Origin: Paenibacillus_AB hodogayensis
Lineage (GTDB): Bacteria; Bacillota; Bacilli; Paenibacillales; NBRC-103111
Reading direction: 5' to 3'
Length of the DNA: 64,000 nt
NCBI RefSeq assembly: GCF_039536325.1
Contig: NZ_BAAAYO010000002.1
Span: forward strand, 744,001 to 808,000
The notes under the pieces were generated by a model that made no database searches, had not been told where the DNA came from, and worked only from the letters and a program-made list of their open reading frames with translations. Positions 52,099 through 60,725 of this stretch are shown piece by piece; position 1 is the stretch's first letter, and every line of letters starts with the position of its first letter. Both the position numbers and the translations under genes were made by a program.

Positions 52099-52968
52099 CT
52101 AATGGATATTGCGCTTACTGAAATTGCCGCCCTTCACTTCCGCTATATCATACACAATAATAAAGGCTTTATCGTCGATCTCGTTGATAATTTCCCTCAT
52201 TTTGCTTTCCTCAAGCCGGTTGATCACGCATGTAATTTCTTTGAATTGCTCGTTGGAATAGCCGCCGTGGACGAACGTATAGGTGGAGCTCCGACCCAAC
52301 CGGTCGCGGATCGTCTCGATCATCTCTTCCGCCTGACTGGTAATGATTTTATACGTTTTGGAGCCGCTGAATCCTTCCTCCACGATATGTATGACCTTGG
52401 AAGCGATAAAATAGGCGATGCCCGACAAGATGGCGCCTTGAAGCCCAAACACCGTCGAGACAACCACGAAGACGAACAGGTTCAGAAATAAAATAAGATC
52501 GCTTGTCCCAAATGGCAGTCTTCGGGACAGCAGCACGGCCAGCATGTCGATCCCGTCCAACGCGCCGCCATTCCGCAGCGCCAGACCCATGCCAAAACCG
52601 ATAATAATACCGCCGACAACGGTAACCAATAGCGTATCGCCCTTAATAATCGTCGGAATATGGTGCATCATGGTCGTGCCGATCGCAAGCGATGCAATAC
52701 CAATCACCGAATAAATCGCAAAGCTTCGGCCAATCTGCTTGTACCCCAAAAAGATGAACGGAATGTTGATCACTGCAATCAGCAGAGCCAGTGGCAGGCC
52801 GGTCCATGCCGAGCCGACGATGCTCAAGCCGGTCACGCCTCCATCCGATACATTGTTGGGGATGAGCACGGCTTCCAAACCATAAGCTGTAATTAAACCG
52901 CCGATGATCACTGAAACGGCCTTCGTTATCTTTTTTCTGACGATTGCTTGTCTAGATGCTGCTCCCAC
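52099..52968 (-). CDS. YitT-family membrane protein (DUF161/DUF2179)
   Basis: Membrane protein of 289 residues. Five or six TM helices (about 15-180) include GLEAVLIPNNVSDGGVTGLSI and NGGALDGIDMLAVLLSRR, typical of YitT. The C-terminal soluble DUF2179 domain (about 205-280) reads YKIITSQAEEMIETIRDRLGRSSTYTFVHGGYSN and ends in FIIVYDIAEVKGGNF. Start GTG 52968 behind GAGAGGAA. Function of the family is unsettled. Confidence 0.92.
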   Translation of the reverse strand: MGAASRQAIVRKKITKAVSVIIGGLITAYGLEAVLIPNNVSDGGVTGLSIVGSAWTGLPLALLIAVINIPFIFLGYKQIGRSFAIYSVIGIASLAIGTTMMHHIPTIIKGDTLLVTVVGGIIIGFGMGLALRNGGALDGIDMLAVLLSRRLPFGTSDLILFLNLFVFVVVSTVFGLQGAILSGIAYFIASKVIHIVEEGFSGSKTYKIITSQAEEMIETIRDRLGRSSTYTFVHGGYSNEQFKEITCVINRLEESKMREIINEIDDKAFIIVYDIAEVKGGNFSKRNIH

Positions 52969-53103
52969 TTATGTTCCTCTCTTCTTTCTCGCGTCAAACT
53001 GAACCCATCGAACCCCTAGAAACAGTCTGCTATTGGAATGTTGTTGGCCGTGCGATAAAACGTGCTGCTGCAAGTGCTCCATTGGACCAATTTGGTACTT
53101 ATC

Positions 53104-53302
53104 TTATGTATTCTCAACAATAATAAACGGATCCGCTGTACGGACCTCGCGAATCTCCGGGATCGAGTCGCGCAACATTTTGGCCAAGGATCAACAACTA
53201 CTTCAAATCGCTCCCGCACTTGTGCGGTGTGTACTTTACCTGCATCATTCATTCCGGCAAGATCCCTTCCGGATCTTTGCGAATACGCTCGTTATCCTCC
53301 AT
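53104..53302 (-). pseudogene. Possible frameshifted small gene
   Basis: The minus strand encodes, in successive frames, MEDNERIRKDPEGILPE, then GMNDAGKVHTAQVRERFEV plus VDPWPK, then MLRDSIPEIREVRTADPFI plus IVENT and a stop. The pieces join into one plausible polypeptide of about 65 residues if two single-base shifts are assumed (near 53250 and 53185). An uninterrupted 78-residue frame (53016-53252) also exists but its second half looks non-coding. No family recognised. The remaining spacer 52969-53389 holds only this and the GNAT terminator. Confidence 0.35.
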
Positions 53303-53337
53303 GTTATCATTAAGGTTGTACCTTATTATATCACAAC

Positions 53338-53377
53338 GAAAAAGCCGACAACCAGTTCGCCGGCCGAGGGCTTTTTC
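53338..53377 (-). terminator. Terminator of the acetyltransferase gene
   Basis: GAAAAAGCC (53338-53346) and GGCTTTTTC (53369-53377) form the stem; the minus strand reads out into TTTTTCG. Located just past the stop at 53390. Confidence 0.82.
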
Positions 53378-53389
53378 AATGAGCTTTTA

Positions 53390-53899
53390 TCACGTTCGGA
53401 ACACGAACACAGGGCCATTCCAGCTTTGATCCTGGATGAGCGCTTCCTGATAGGACTCATCCCCTTTGTAGGCCGAGATCACGCGTTTCCAAAACGCATA
53501 AGCCGGTTGATTGGCTATCGTTTGTCTGACTTCCCATGTCCCGCTAAATCGTTGAAACAACGAGAACACAACCTCTTTGCCGACTCCTTTCCGTCTGAAC
53601 TTGCGCATAATAAAAAACTCCCCGATTGTATTCGTTTTTTCGGCTGTGCTGAGTTTCATATACGCCTTAGGAACGTCCAGACTGACGAGAGCAAACCCCG
53701 CAATCTCTCCATCCACTCGGACAAGGAACGGTCGCCGATGCTCTTCCGTCCATTGGTGATCCAAGTATTTGTATCCGTACAATCCGTGCCGGGATAAAAC
53801 ATGTCCGTCAAATTCACTGCTGTCGTACTCGTACAATTGGATCAAATGATAAAGGATCGTTTTATCTTCATACGGGACCAGCGACAAGTCTATGTGCAT
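53390..53899 (-). CDS. GNAT-family N-acetyltransferase
   Basis: Protein of 169 residues. Acetyl-CoA-binding core: FALVSLDVPKAYMKLSTAEKTNTIGEFFIMRKFRRKGVGKEVVFSLFQRF, with the R-x-x-G-x-G/A loop seen as RRKGVGK, and the later motif QTIANQPAYAFWKRVISAY. ATG 53899 behind GGGAGGGAT is chosen over a longer frame reaching 54040. Substrate unknown; monocistronic. Confidence 0.9.
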   Translation of the reverse strand: MHIDLSLVPYEDKTILYHLIQLYEYDSSEFDGHVLSRHGLYGYKYLDHQWTEEHRRPFLVRVDGEIAGFALVSLDVPKAYMKLSTAEKTNTIGEFFIMRKFRRKGVGKEVVFSLFQRFSGTWEVRQTIANQPAYAFWKRVISAYKGDESYQEALIQDQSWNGPVFVFRT

Positions 53900-54252
53900 T
53901 TCGATCCCTCCCGTTTTAAGCCTATTGTAGCATGGCCCTCTCCAATGAAAATGATTATAGTCAAATGTTCCGCTCCGCGTACCATCGCAACAACGGTAGT
54001 GCTTTGGCTGGTACCTCGTCTGGATTGTGAGTCTTCTCAAGCTGCGGCAAGGTGTCCGGATAACGGGACGTATATTCGCTCACACACCACCGAACCTTCA
54101 CCGAAGCAAGACTTAAAGAGCGCTATTCCCCCGTAGGACATCGAATGCTGATATTGAAACTAAAGATGCAGGAAGAAGCAAAAATCCACAATCTCAGCTG
54201 ATTGTGGATTTCCCATATGGAGGCAAAGCGCGGCACAAAAAAGAAATCCACC
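53900..54252. other. Spacer without a recognised gene
   Basis: No convincing coding sequence. It should contain the acetyltransferase promoter (near 53900-54000, no clear boxes) and ends with the terminator at 54177-54211. Confidence 0.5.
54177..54211 (-). terminator. Terminator of the tandem flavoprotein genes
   Basis: Perfect 12-bp stem AAATCCACAATC (54182-54193) / GATTGTGGATTT (54200-54211), six-base loop, then T5 on the minus strand. Confidence 0.85.
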
Positions 54253-55566
54253 TCATGCACCCGAAAGGCGATTAGCAAGCGACGTAGCCGCGACATAGCC
54301 GGAGCTCCAGGCCCACTGCAGGTTATAGCCGCCACAATCTCCATCCACATCCATCACTTCGCCAGCCAAGTAGAGCCCCGGCACTAGCTTGGATTCAAGT
54401 GTTCCTTCTTTCAGCTCCGCCGTATCGATGCCGCCGGCTGTCGTTTGCGCATTCGTGAAGCTGTTGGTATCCGTCACTTTAAATTCCCAACGCTTTAATA
54501 TGCGATAAAATGTTTTCTTCGTCTTCCACGAAAGATCTTGGCAAAGCAGATGCGGCTGCTGATCGATTTCTGCCTCCTTCAGGAGGACAGGAATGAGCTT
54601 CTTGTTCAAGATGCCGATAAAGGAGTCCGCAACGGTCCGGTGTCCGAAGATCCCCCAGTGCATATCCAGAAATTCAACGACCTCCTCCTCCGTGCGGTCC
54701 GGCATCAAATCAACCGATAAGGTCACAGCTTCTTCTCTTCCGAGATGATAGGCAGCCTTCCGGCTTAGCTGGAGAATCGGCGGGCCGGAGATGCCGTAGT
54801 CCGTAAACAGAATTTCACCATATTCGCTTCTGATGACTTCACCTCTGACGATGATATGGCCCAATCCCTCGAATTTGATGCCGGACAAATCCTTCAAATG
54901 CGGATATTCCAGCTTCAATTGCACAATTCCCGGCACAGGGCTGACCAGAGTGTGTCCCAGACGTTGGGCAAGCACATAACCAGAACCGTCCGTTCCTGTT
55001 TTCGGTGCGGTGAGGCCACCCGTACATAGAAATAGGTATTCGCTGGTATAAACCACCTGCTCCTCTGCCTCGGTCCGGCATATAATCGTAAAGCGCGGAT
55101 GGTTCGTCGAAAAGATAACATCCAGCACTTTGTTTTTGAAGTAGACCGGAACATTCCGATCCTCTAACGCAAGCTGAAAAATATCCAACACCGACGCAGC
55201 CTGCAGCGACATCGGATACATCCGGCCATCCTCCAAACTGATCAGCGGAAGCCCGAGCGTAGAGAAGAGATCGATCGTTTGACGGACGCCAAATTGTTGC
55301 AGCACAGGCAGCGGGAATCCCGCTTGACTGCTGTGATATTTACGCGACAGAGCGGTCGCCTCATCTGTACCCATTGCCGTTGATTCGTTCGTAATGTTGC
55401 AACGTCCATTGCCCGTCGTTAGTACCTTTTTTCCAATCCGATCGTTGCCTTCAATAATTGCCGCATCAATACCCAAGTCCCGTGCCGTAACCGCAGCCAT
55501 TAGCCCGGCACCGCCTGCACCGATAATGATCAGCTGGTGATGCTTAGAAATTTGGTTCTTATTCAT
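54253..55566 (-). CDS. HI0933/YhiN-family FAD-dependent oxidoreductase (copy 1)
   Basis: Flavoprotein of 437 residues. N-terminal dinucleotide fold LIIIGAGGAGLMAAVTARDLGIDAAIIEG, the family motif KKVLTTGNGRCNITN, FLCTGGLTAPKTGTDGSGYVLAQRLGH, and the C-terminal FAD loop LVPGLYLAGEVMDVDGDCGGYNLQWAWSSG. ATG 55566 is preferred because the sequence before it aligns with the start region of the neighbouring paralog; an upstream GTG at 55599 overlaps that paralog's stop. Role of the family is uncertain (possible rRNA or metabolite redox enzyme). Confidence 0.9.
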   Translation of the reverse strand: MNKNQISKHHQLIIIGAGGAGLMAAVTARDLGIDAAIIEGNDRIGKKVLTTGNGRCNITNESTAMGTDEATALSRKYHSSQAGFPLPVLQQFGVRQTIDLFSTLGLPLISLEDGRMYPMSLQAASVLDIFQLALEDRNVPVYFKNKVLDVIFSTNHPRFTIICRTEAEEQVVYTSEYLFLCTGGLTAPKTGTDGSGYVLAQRLGHTLVSPVPGIVQLKLEYPHLKDLSGIKFEGLGHIIVRGEVIRSEYGEILFTDYGISGPPILQLSRKAAYHLGREEAVTLSVDLMPDRTEEEVVEFLDMHWGIFGHRTVADSFIGILNKKLIPVLLKEAEIDQQPHLLCQDLSWKTKKTFYRILKRWEFKVTDTNSFTNAQTTAGGIDTAELKEGTLESKLVPGLYLAGEVMDVDGDCGGYNLQWAWSSGYVAATSLANRLSGA

Positions 55567-55595
55567 TTGATCGATTGCACCCTTTTGTCCAAGAT

Positions 55596-56918
55596 TCACT
55601 TGTTTTTCCCTTCGGAGATTTGTTTAGCAAGCGCCATCGCAGCCGCATAGCCGGAGCTCCAGGCCCATTGCAGGTTATAGCCGCCAAAATCCCCATCAAC
55701 GTCCATCACTTCGCCCGCCAAATAAAGTCCGGGCACCAGCTTGGATTCCAGCGTTCCTTCTATTAGCTCCGTTGTACCGATGCCTCCGGCTGTCGTTTGC
55801 GCATTTGCGAAGCCATTGGTATCGGTCACTTTAAATTCCCAACGCTTCAATATGCGATAAAAAATCTTTTTAGTCTTCCACGATAGATCCTGACAAAGCA
55901 GGTGCGGCTGTTGGTCGATCCCTGCCTCCTTCAGCAATACAGGAACGAGCTTCTTGTGTAAAATTCCTATAAAGGAATCCACAATCGTCCGGTGTCCGAA
56001 GATCCCCCAGTGCGTATCCAGAAATTCAACCAATTGTTCGTCCGTGCGGCCCGGCATCAAATCAACCGTTACGGTCACCGAATCTCCTATCGCAAGATGA
56101 TACGCAGCCTTTCGGCTTAGCTGGAGAATAGGCGGACCGGATAAGCCGTACTCCGCGAAATGAATTTCACCAGATTCGCTGCGAACCACTTCCCCGTTGA
56201 CCGCGATATGGGCCTTGCCCTGCAATTTGATGCCAGACAACGCCTTCAAATGCGGATATTGCAGCTTCAATTGCACAATGGCCGGTACAGGGTCGACCAA
56301 GGTATGCCCCAAACGTTGGGCAAGCGTATAGCCGGAACCATCTGTTCCCGAGTTCGGAGCGGTAAGGCCACCGGCACATAGAAATAAGTATTCACTGGTA
56401 TAAGTGACCTTCTCCTCTGTCTCCGTCTCGCATATGATTGTAAAACGCGGATGATCCGTCGAGACGATCACATCCACCACTTTGTTATTGAAGTATACGG
56501 GGACATCTCGATCCTCCAGCGCTAGCTGAAAAATATCCAGTACCGATGCAGCCTGCAGCGACATGGGATACATCATGCCTTCCTTCAATCTTGTGAGTGG
56601 AAGCCCGAGCGCGAAGAAGAAATCGATGGTTTGACGGACGCCGAATTGCTGCAGCACCGGTAGCGGAAATCCAGCCTGAACGCCGTGAAACTTGCGCGAT
56701 AAGGCGACCACTTCATCCATACCCGTCGCAGTAGATTCATTTGTAATATTACAGCGACCATCGCCTGTCATTACTATTTTCTTCCCGATTCGGTCGTTCC
56801 TCTCTAGAATCGCGGTGTCGATGCCGAGGTCCTTCGCAGTTACGGCGGCCATGAGTCCTGCAGCGCCTGCGCCGATAATAAACAACTTGTGATGGTTGGA
56901 ATTTTGAGCCTCTATCAT
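55596..56918 (-). CDS. HI0933/YhiN-family FAD-dependent oxidoreductase (copy 2)
   Basis: Flavoprotein of 440 residues, closely similar along its whole length to the next gene downstream (LFIIGAGAAGLMAAVTAKDLGIDTAILER, GDGRCNITN, LYLAGEVMDVDGDFGGYNLQWAWSSGYAAA). The two are a tandem duplication in one operon, about 29 bases apart. ATG 56918 is chosen; AAAGGA lies about 14 bases upstream, a weak spacing. A frame to 57089 runs through the promoter. An extended -10 promoter lies at 57000-57008. Confidence 0.88.
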   Translation of the reverse strand: MIEAQNSNHHKLFIIGAGAAGLMAAVTAKDLGIDTAILERNDRIGKKIVMTGDGRCNITNESTATGMDEVVALSRKFHGVQAGFPLPVLQQFGVRQTIDFFFALGLPLTRLKEGMMYPMSLQAASVLDIFQLALEDRDVPVYFNNKVVDVIVSTDHPRFTIICETETEEKVTYTSEYLFLCAGGLTAPNSGTDGSGYTLAQRLGHTLVDPVPAIVQLKLQYPHLKALSGIKLQGKAHIAVNGEVVRSESGEIHFAEYGLSGPPILQLSRKAAYHLAIGDSVTVTVDLMPGRTDEQLVEFLDTHWGIFGHRTIVDSFIGILHKKLVPVLLKEAGIDQQPHLLCQDLSWKTKKIFYRILKRWEFKVTDTNGFANAQTTAGGIGTTELIEGTLESKLVPGLYLAGEVMDVDGDFGGYNLQWAWSSGYAAAMALAKQISEGKNK

Positions 56919-57286
56919 GATTGGTCCATGCGTCCTTTGTCCGATAAATTTATTATAGGAAGTGTGGGTTGTTTTTGAAACACCAACGTGCTTTATGCCA
57001 TTATAGCACAGGTGCAACCATCGCTTGCTATCGAGCCGAATGTAGCAATAAACCGAAGCGTGTTTCATAAGATGCTGGATCGTAACCAACCTTGCTATGA
57101 TTCAAGGATATAGTCCAATGGAAAAAGCTGATGTAGTCACATATTTAATATCGTCCGAGTACTTCCCTCGTAATCTCATCAATTCCATATATTTTATTTT
57201 CAATTTAATCGTCCCTTAACAAATAAGCATTAAACTAACTCTAACGATTCACATTATACATTATATATAGAAAGGAATTGCATCTT
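56919..57286. other. AT-rich divergent spacer with promoters
   Basis: On the minus strand TGCTATAAT (57008-57000) is an extended -10 for the flavoprotein operon. On the plus strand the stretch 57240-57275 is very AT-rich with several TATA-like elements before the HD gene. No gene is seen here. Confidence 0.5.
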
Positions 57287-57916
57287 ATGGGAATTCATAA
57301 ATACTTTCAATCACTTAACGATCTCGAACGTATTATTCGCTGTCCTGGAAAATTTAAATTTGAAGAGCACAGCGTTTCCGCTCATTCATGGAAGGTTGTA
57401 CAATACGCAAAAACATTAGCAGACATTGAAGAAAGTAAGGGCGTCTCGATAGATTGGAAGAAGCTTTACGAGATTACCAGCAGCCATGATTATGGTGAAA
57501 TATTTATTGGAGATATTAAAACGCCCGTTAAGCATTACTCACTGGAACTGCGCGGCATGCTGCAGCAGGTAGAGGAAGGAATGATTGCTCATTTTATAGA
57601 AGAAAATATTCCAGAGGAGTTCAAGCCTATTTTCCGCAGACAACTGCGCGAAGGCAAGGACGATTCCGTCGAAGGTCTAATTCTTGAATTGGCCGATAAA
57701 CTTGATCAAGTCTACGAGGCCCTTACTGAATTGCAAAGAGGCAACACAGAGAAGGAATTTGTGATTATGTATCGCGAAGCGCTCATTAAAATCAAAAATA
57801 TAAAGCTACATTGCGTAGACTATTTTTTAAATCACATCTTACCTGACATTGTTAAGGAAAGCTCCAATTGTCCTATTGACATCCAAAAGATTACAAAAGA
57901 AGCTTTAGAGCTTTAA
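57287..57916 (+). CDS. HD-domain phosphohydrolase (YfbR-like)
   Basis: Protein of 209 residues of the HD superfamily. Metal ligands appear as H33 (HSVSAHSWKV), H67-D68 (ITSSHDYGEIFIGD) and the later Asp in LILELADKLDQVYEAL; this order fits YfbR-type 5'-deoxynucleotidases. ATG 57287 is nine bases behind AAAGGAA; a TTG at 57278 is less likely. Base composition is clearly more AT-rich than the neighbours (many AAA, ATT and TTT codons), suggesting acquisition by transfer. Nucleotide substrate is inferred from the family. Confidence 0.82.
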   Translation: MGIHKYFQSLNDLERIIRCPGKFKFEEHSVSAHSWKVVQYAKTLADIEESKGVSIDWKKLYEITSSHDYGEIFIGDIKTPVKHYSLELRGMLQQVEEGMIAHFIEENIPEEFKPIFRRQLREGKDDSVEGLILELADKLDQVYEALTELQRGNTEKEFVIMYREALIKIKNIKLHCVDYFLNHILPDIVKESSNCPIDIQKITKEALEL

Positions 57917-58143
57917 ACTTCAACTTTAACTTCAGTTTTAACCCCCATCACCACATAACATGATTTTATATGTAGTTAATTATAAAAGCTACATTGCAGC
58001 ACTCCTCCATTGCATTTCCAACCTTCCCTTTCCAATCTCTTCGCTTCTCAATTAATTGCAATAACCTTTCTGTCACCTTGCCTTTAGGAAGTCCATTTTT
58101 TTCCAACAAGGTCGAGACTCACACCCTTAACGATTTATGTGCT

Positions 58144-58176
58144 AAAAAAATCCCCGGGAGATTTTCCCGAGGATTT
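58144..58176 (-). terminator. Terminator of the sugar-binding lipoprotein gene
   Basis: On the minus strand AATCCTCGGGA (58175-58165) pairs with TCCCGGGGATT (58159-58149), followed by seven T; it lies 24 bases past the stop at 58200. The spacer 57917-58143 shows nothing else. Confidence 0.85.
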
Positions 58177-58199
58177 AAAGTATGGATGGTCGCGACTTA

Positions 58200-59516
58200 T
58201 TACTTTCCGGTTTGCGATTGAACGTATTTATTAATCTCATCCTCAGCTTCACGAAGCGCCGTATTCGTATCTTTAACGCCGTCAACATACTGCCTGAAGT
58301 GGCTTTCCAGAATGCTGACAGCTTTGGAATAGTAGATGGATAACCGCGGCGCAGGTGCAGGCTTGCTCTTGAAAATCCCTTCCAAATGCTTTCCTTTCAA
58401 AATAGGCATATCCGCACCGTAAGCCTGCTGGAATTTCGGATCGTTCAGCAGCGAAACGCGTCCAGTCTTTTTAGTAGCGATCATTTGCACTTCGTCCGAA
58501 AACAAAACTTCAAGCACTTTCATCGCTTCTTCTTTGTGTCGGCTAGTTTTACTGATGGACATGATGTGCAGGTCGTACATCCCAGAAACATTAGGTTTAT
58601 CCTTGTAGCTCGGATATTGGACAACATCCCAATTGTACTCGGGGACTTGTGCGATATAGGGGAACATATTGACGGTTGCCGTCATGGCGACTGTTCGATC
58701 TTTAATAAAAGAATCGTATGTGCTGGCCCCCCATTTAGGCGGTTTATTCTCGGGTAAAGCATACACATCCTTGCCTAATTCAAACAGCTTTTTATAAGTA
58801 TCGTAGTTGGAACCGATGGTTGTTTTATGGGTAGTGGCGTCAACAATATTTAAGGACAAAGGAAAGCTCATTCTTTGAATGCTTTCCGGATCCAGACCAC
58901 GATAAGCAACACCGTTTTCCATCCTTGTTAACTTTTTAGATAGCTGAATCACATCTTCCCAGGTCATGCCGTCCTTCGGATACTCCACTCCGAATTTATC
59001 AAAAATGTCCTTATTGTAGTAAAGAGCATTAAACTGTCTGTTGTAAGGCAGGCCGTACAGCTTCCCGTCATCGGAAATTTTTTTGATAGTCTCAAGCGCT
59101 TGCTGGTCAAACCGGCTTAAGTCAAAACCATTTGCTTTTGCCAGCGGCGTCAAATCTTCGATTACACTTAGGTCCATTGCTGCAGACAGGCTGCCGTTCC
59201 AGGTTGTGATTAGATCCAATTGACTTCCTGAAGCCACATGATTTTGCAAATCATTTTTAGTCCTGTCTATCACCTCGACGGTAATATAGGGATACTTTCG
59301 GTGCAGCGGTTCATTGATCATAAGCTCCAAGTCTTCCGGGGTGATCAATTGGCCAGGGTGCAGCATTAGCTTCACAGGTTCGTGATGTTCTTCGGCTTTC
59401 CCTGTGCTGGCGGCTGGAGAAGCGCCGGAATTCGAGCTGCCTGAGCTGCAACCCGCCAACATGCTGGCTAAAAGAACAACCGATAATGCAAATCTCATTT
59501 TCAACTTCGCTTTCAT
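58200..59516 (-). CDS. Sugar ABC transporter substrate-binding lipoprotein (family 1)
   Basis: Lipoprotein of 438 residues; lipobox MLAGC with Cys23. Family-1 signs: ASGSQLDLITTWNG, DGKLYGLPYNRQFNALYYNKDIFDKFGVEYPKDGMTWEDVIQLSKKL and EAMKVLEVLFSDEVQ. The middle is clearly homologous to the binding protein at 19540-20928. AAGGGA lies ten bases before the ATG. Divergent from an AraC regulator, without permeases nearby, so it uses an unlinked transporter or is part of a sugar-sensing pair. Confidence 0.92.
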   Translation of the reverse strand: MKAKLKMRFALSVVLLASMLAGCSSGSSNSGASPAASTGKAEEHHEPVKLMLHPGQLITPEDLELMINEPLHRKYPYITVEVIDRTKNDLQNHVASGSQLDLITTWNGSLSAAMDLSVIEDLTPLAKANGFDLSRFDQQALETIKKISDDGKLYGLPYNRQFNALYYNKDIFDKFGVEYPKDGMTWEDVIQLSKKLTRMENGVAYRGLDPESIQRMSFPLSLNIVDATTHKTTIGSNYDTYKKLFELGKDVYALPENKPPKWGASTYDSFIKDRTVAMTATVNMFPYIAQVPEYNWDVVQYPSYKDKPNVSGMYDLHIMSISKTSRHKEEAMKVLEVLFSDEVQMIATKKTGRVSLLNDPKFQQAYGADMPILKGKHLEGIFKSKPAPAPRLSIYYSKAVSILESHFRQYVDGVKDTNTALREAEDEINKYVQSQTGK

Positions 59517-59583
59517 TGGTTTTCAATCCCTTCATTCGAGTTTTACAAAACCTTAATAAAAGTGGAGAAAATTGCAGCCGAAT

Positions 59584-59631
59584 TTGAATATTCACATTAT
59601 GTATTGCCTTGCACAAATTGAATATTATAAT
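59584..59631 (+). promoter_or_regulatory. AraC-gene promoter with two TTGAATATT repeats
   Basis: TTGAATATT occurs at 59584-59592 and 59618-59626 as direct repeats 34 bp apart. TTGCCT (59604-59609) and TATAAT (59626-59631) are 16 bases apart and point to the AraC gene at 59699. The repeats lie between the divergent genes and are candidate binding sites for the AraC protein. Confidence 0.45.
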
Positions 59632-59698
59632 AGATTTAGATGGACCTCAATGGTAATGAATTATGATATATGGGTAAAAAATTGCAAGGGGATGCGCT

Positions 59699-60562
59699 AT
59701 GAGTGTTTACGGTTTTCAATTCAAGGATGGTCCGTCTACACCATTTGCTCAAATCGTTTACGTAGGACGGGAAAAGCGGAATACGTATTACTATTGGGAT
59801 GGGCTGCAGAGGGCTACAAACAATCAATGTATTTTTCAATACACGCTTGCTGGAAAAGGGGAAGTTCGCATCGGGACTCAAACATACCCACTCGAACGAA
59901 ATTCTGCCTTTCTAGTCGTAACCGGAACCGACCATCGATATTACCTTCCACAAGACAGCGAATGTTGGGAGTTTATCTTTATTACCTTAATGGGGCCGGA
60001 AGCTTTGGAGTGCTGGTCCGCTGTCCAAAATCATTCAGGCCCCGTGGTTCATTTCGATCCTGACTCGCCGGTGATTCGCATACTGGAACACATTTATCTG
60101 GAAGCGAACAAAAGGTTCATCACCAACGGCTACAAAGCATCGGGATTGGCTGCCCAGTTTGTCATGGAGGTTTACCAGTCCCTTAAATATAATCAAGCTT
60201 CGCCCGATACTTGGCCCGAAGTGGTTGTACACGCGTTAAAGCAGATTCAGGAAAATTACGCGATCATCAACAGCATTGAGGAGCTTAGCCGGTCGCTTGG
60301 CATCTCCAAGTACAAATTTTCAAGATTATTCCACGCCACATGCGGCATGACCGCTATGCAGTATTTAACAAAAACTCGCATGGAAAAGGCAATGGAGCTG
60401 CTTCGCCAAACCAAACTCAATTTGGGCGAAATAGCACGGCTTACGGGATATTCGGATGAGAACTACTTCAATAAAGTGTTTCGCAAGTCAACGGGTGTAT
60501 CCCCAGGCAAATTTCGTTCAAGCAAGCAAACGATCCGTGTCGATCATATTTCGTTTAATTAA
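59699..60562 (+). CDS. AraC-family regulator
   Basis: Transcription factor of 287 residues. N-terminal cupin (about 40-100: FQYTLAGKGEVRIGTQTYPLERNSAFLVV) and C-terminal double helix-turn-helix (about 185-280: SIEELSRSLGISKYKFSRLFHATCG, NLGEIARLTGYSDENYFNKVFRKSTGVSPGKFR). RBS AAGGGG precedes ATG 59699. Divergent from the sugar-binding lipoprotein gene, which it probably regulates. Confidence 0.92.
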   Translation: MSVYGFQFKDGPSTPFAQIVYVGREKRNTYYYWDGLQRATNNQCIFQYTLAGKGEVRIGTQTYPLERNSAFLVVTGTDHRYYLPQDSECWEFIFITLMGPEALECWSAVQNHSGPVVHFDPDSPVIRILEHIYLEANKRFITNGYKASGLAAQFVMEVYQSLKYNQASPDTWPEVVVHALKQIQENYAIINSIEELSRSLGISKYKFSRLFHATCGMTAMQYLTKTRMEKAMELLRQTKLNLGEIARLTGYSDENYFNKVFRKSTGVSPGKFRSSKQTIRVDHISFN

Positions 60563-60725
60563 AGCGCAGCAGTCGGTATATGGCTACTTCTCAGCATTTC
60601 GCATCCGGTCACCCCGCCAACTTGCCTGTTCAACGCAAAAACGGACTCCCGAAGGAATCCGTAATGTATTAAAACAGAGAGCCCGATTGCTGAGGCATGC
60701 GCCCTCGCCTTCATGCTAAGACTCT

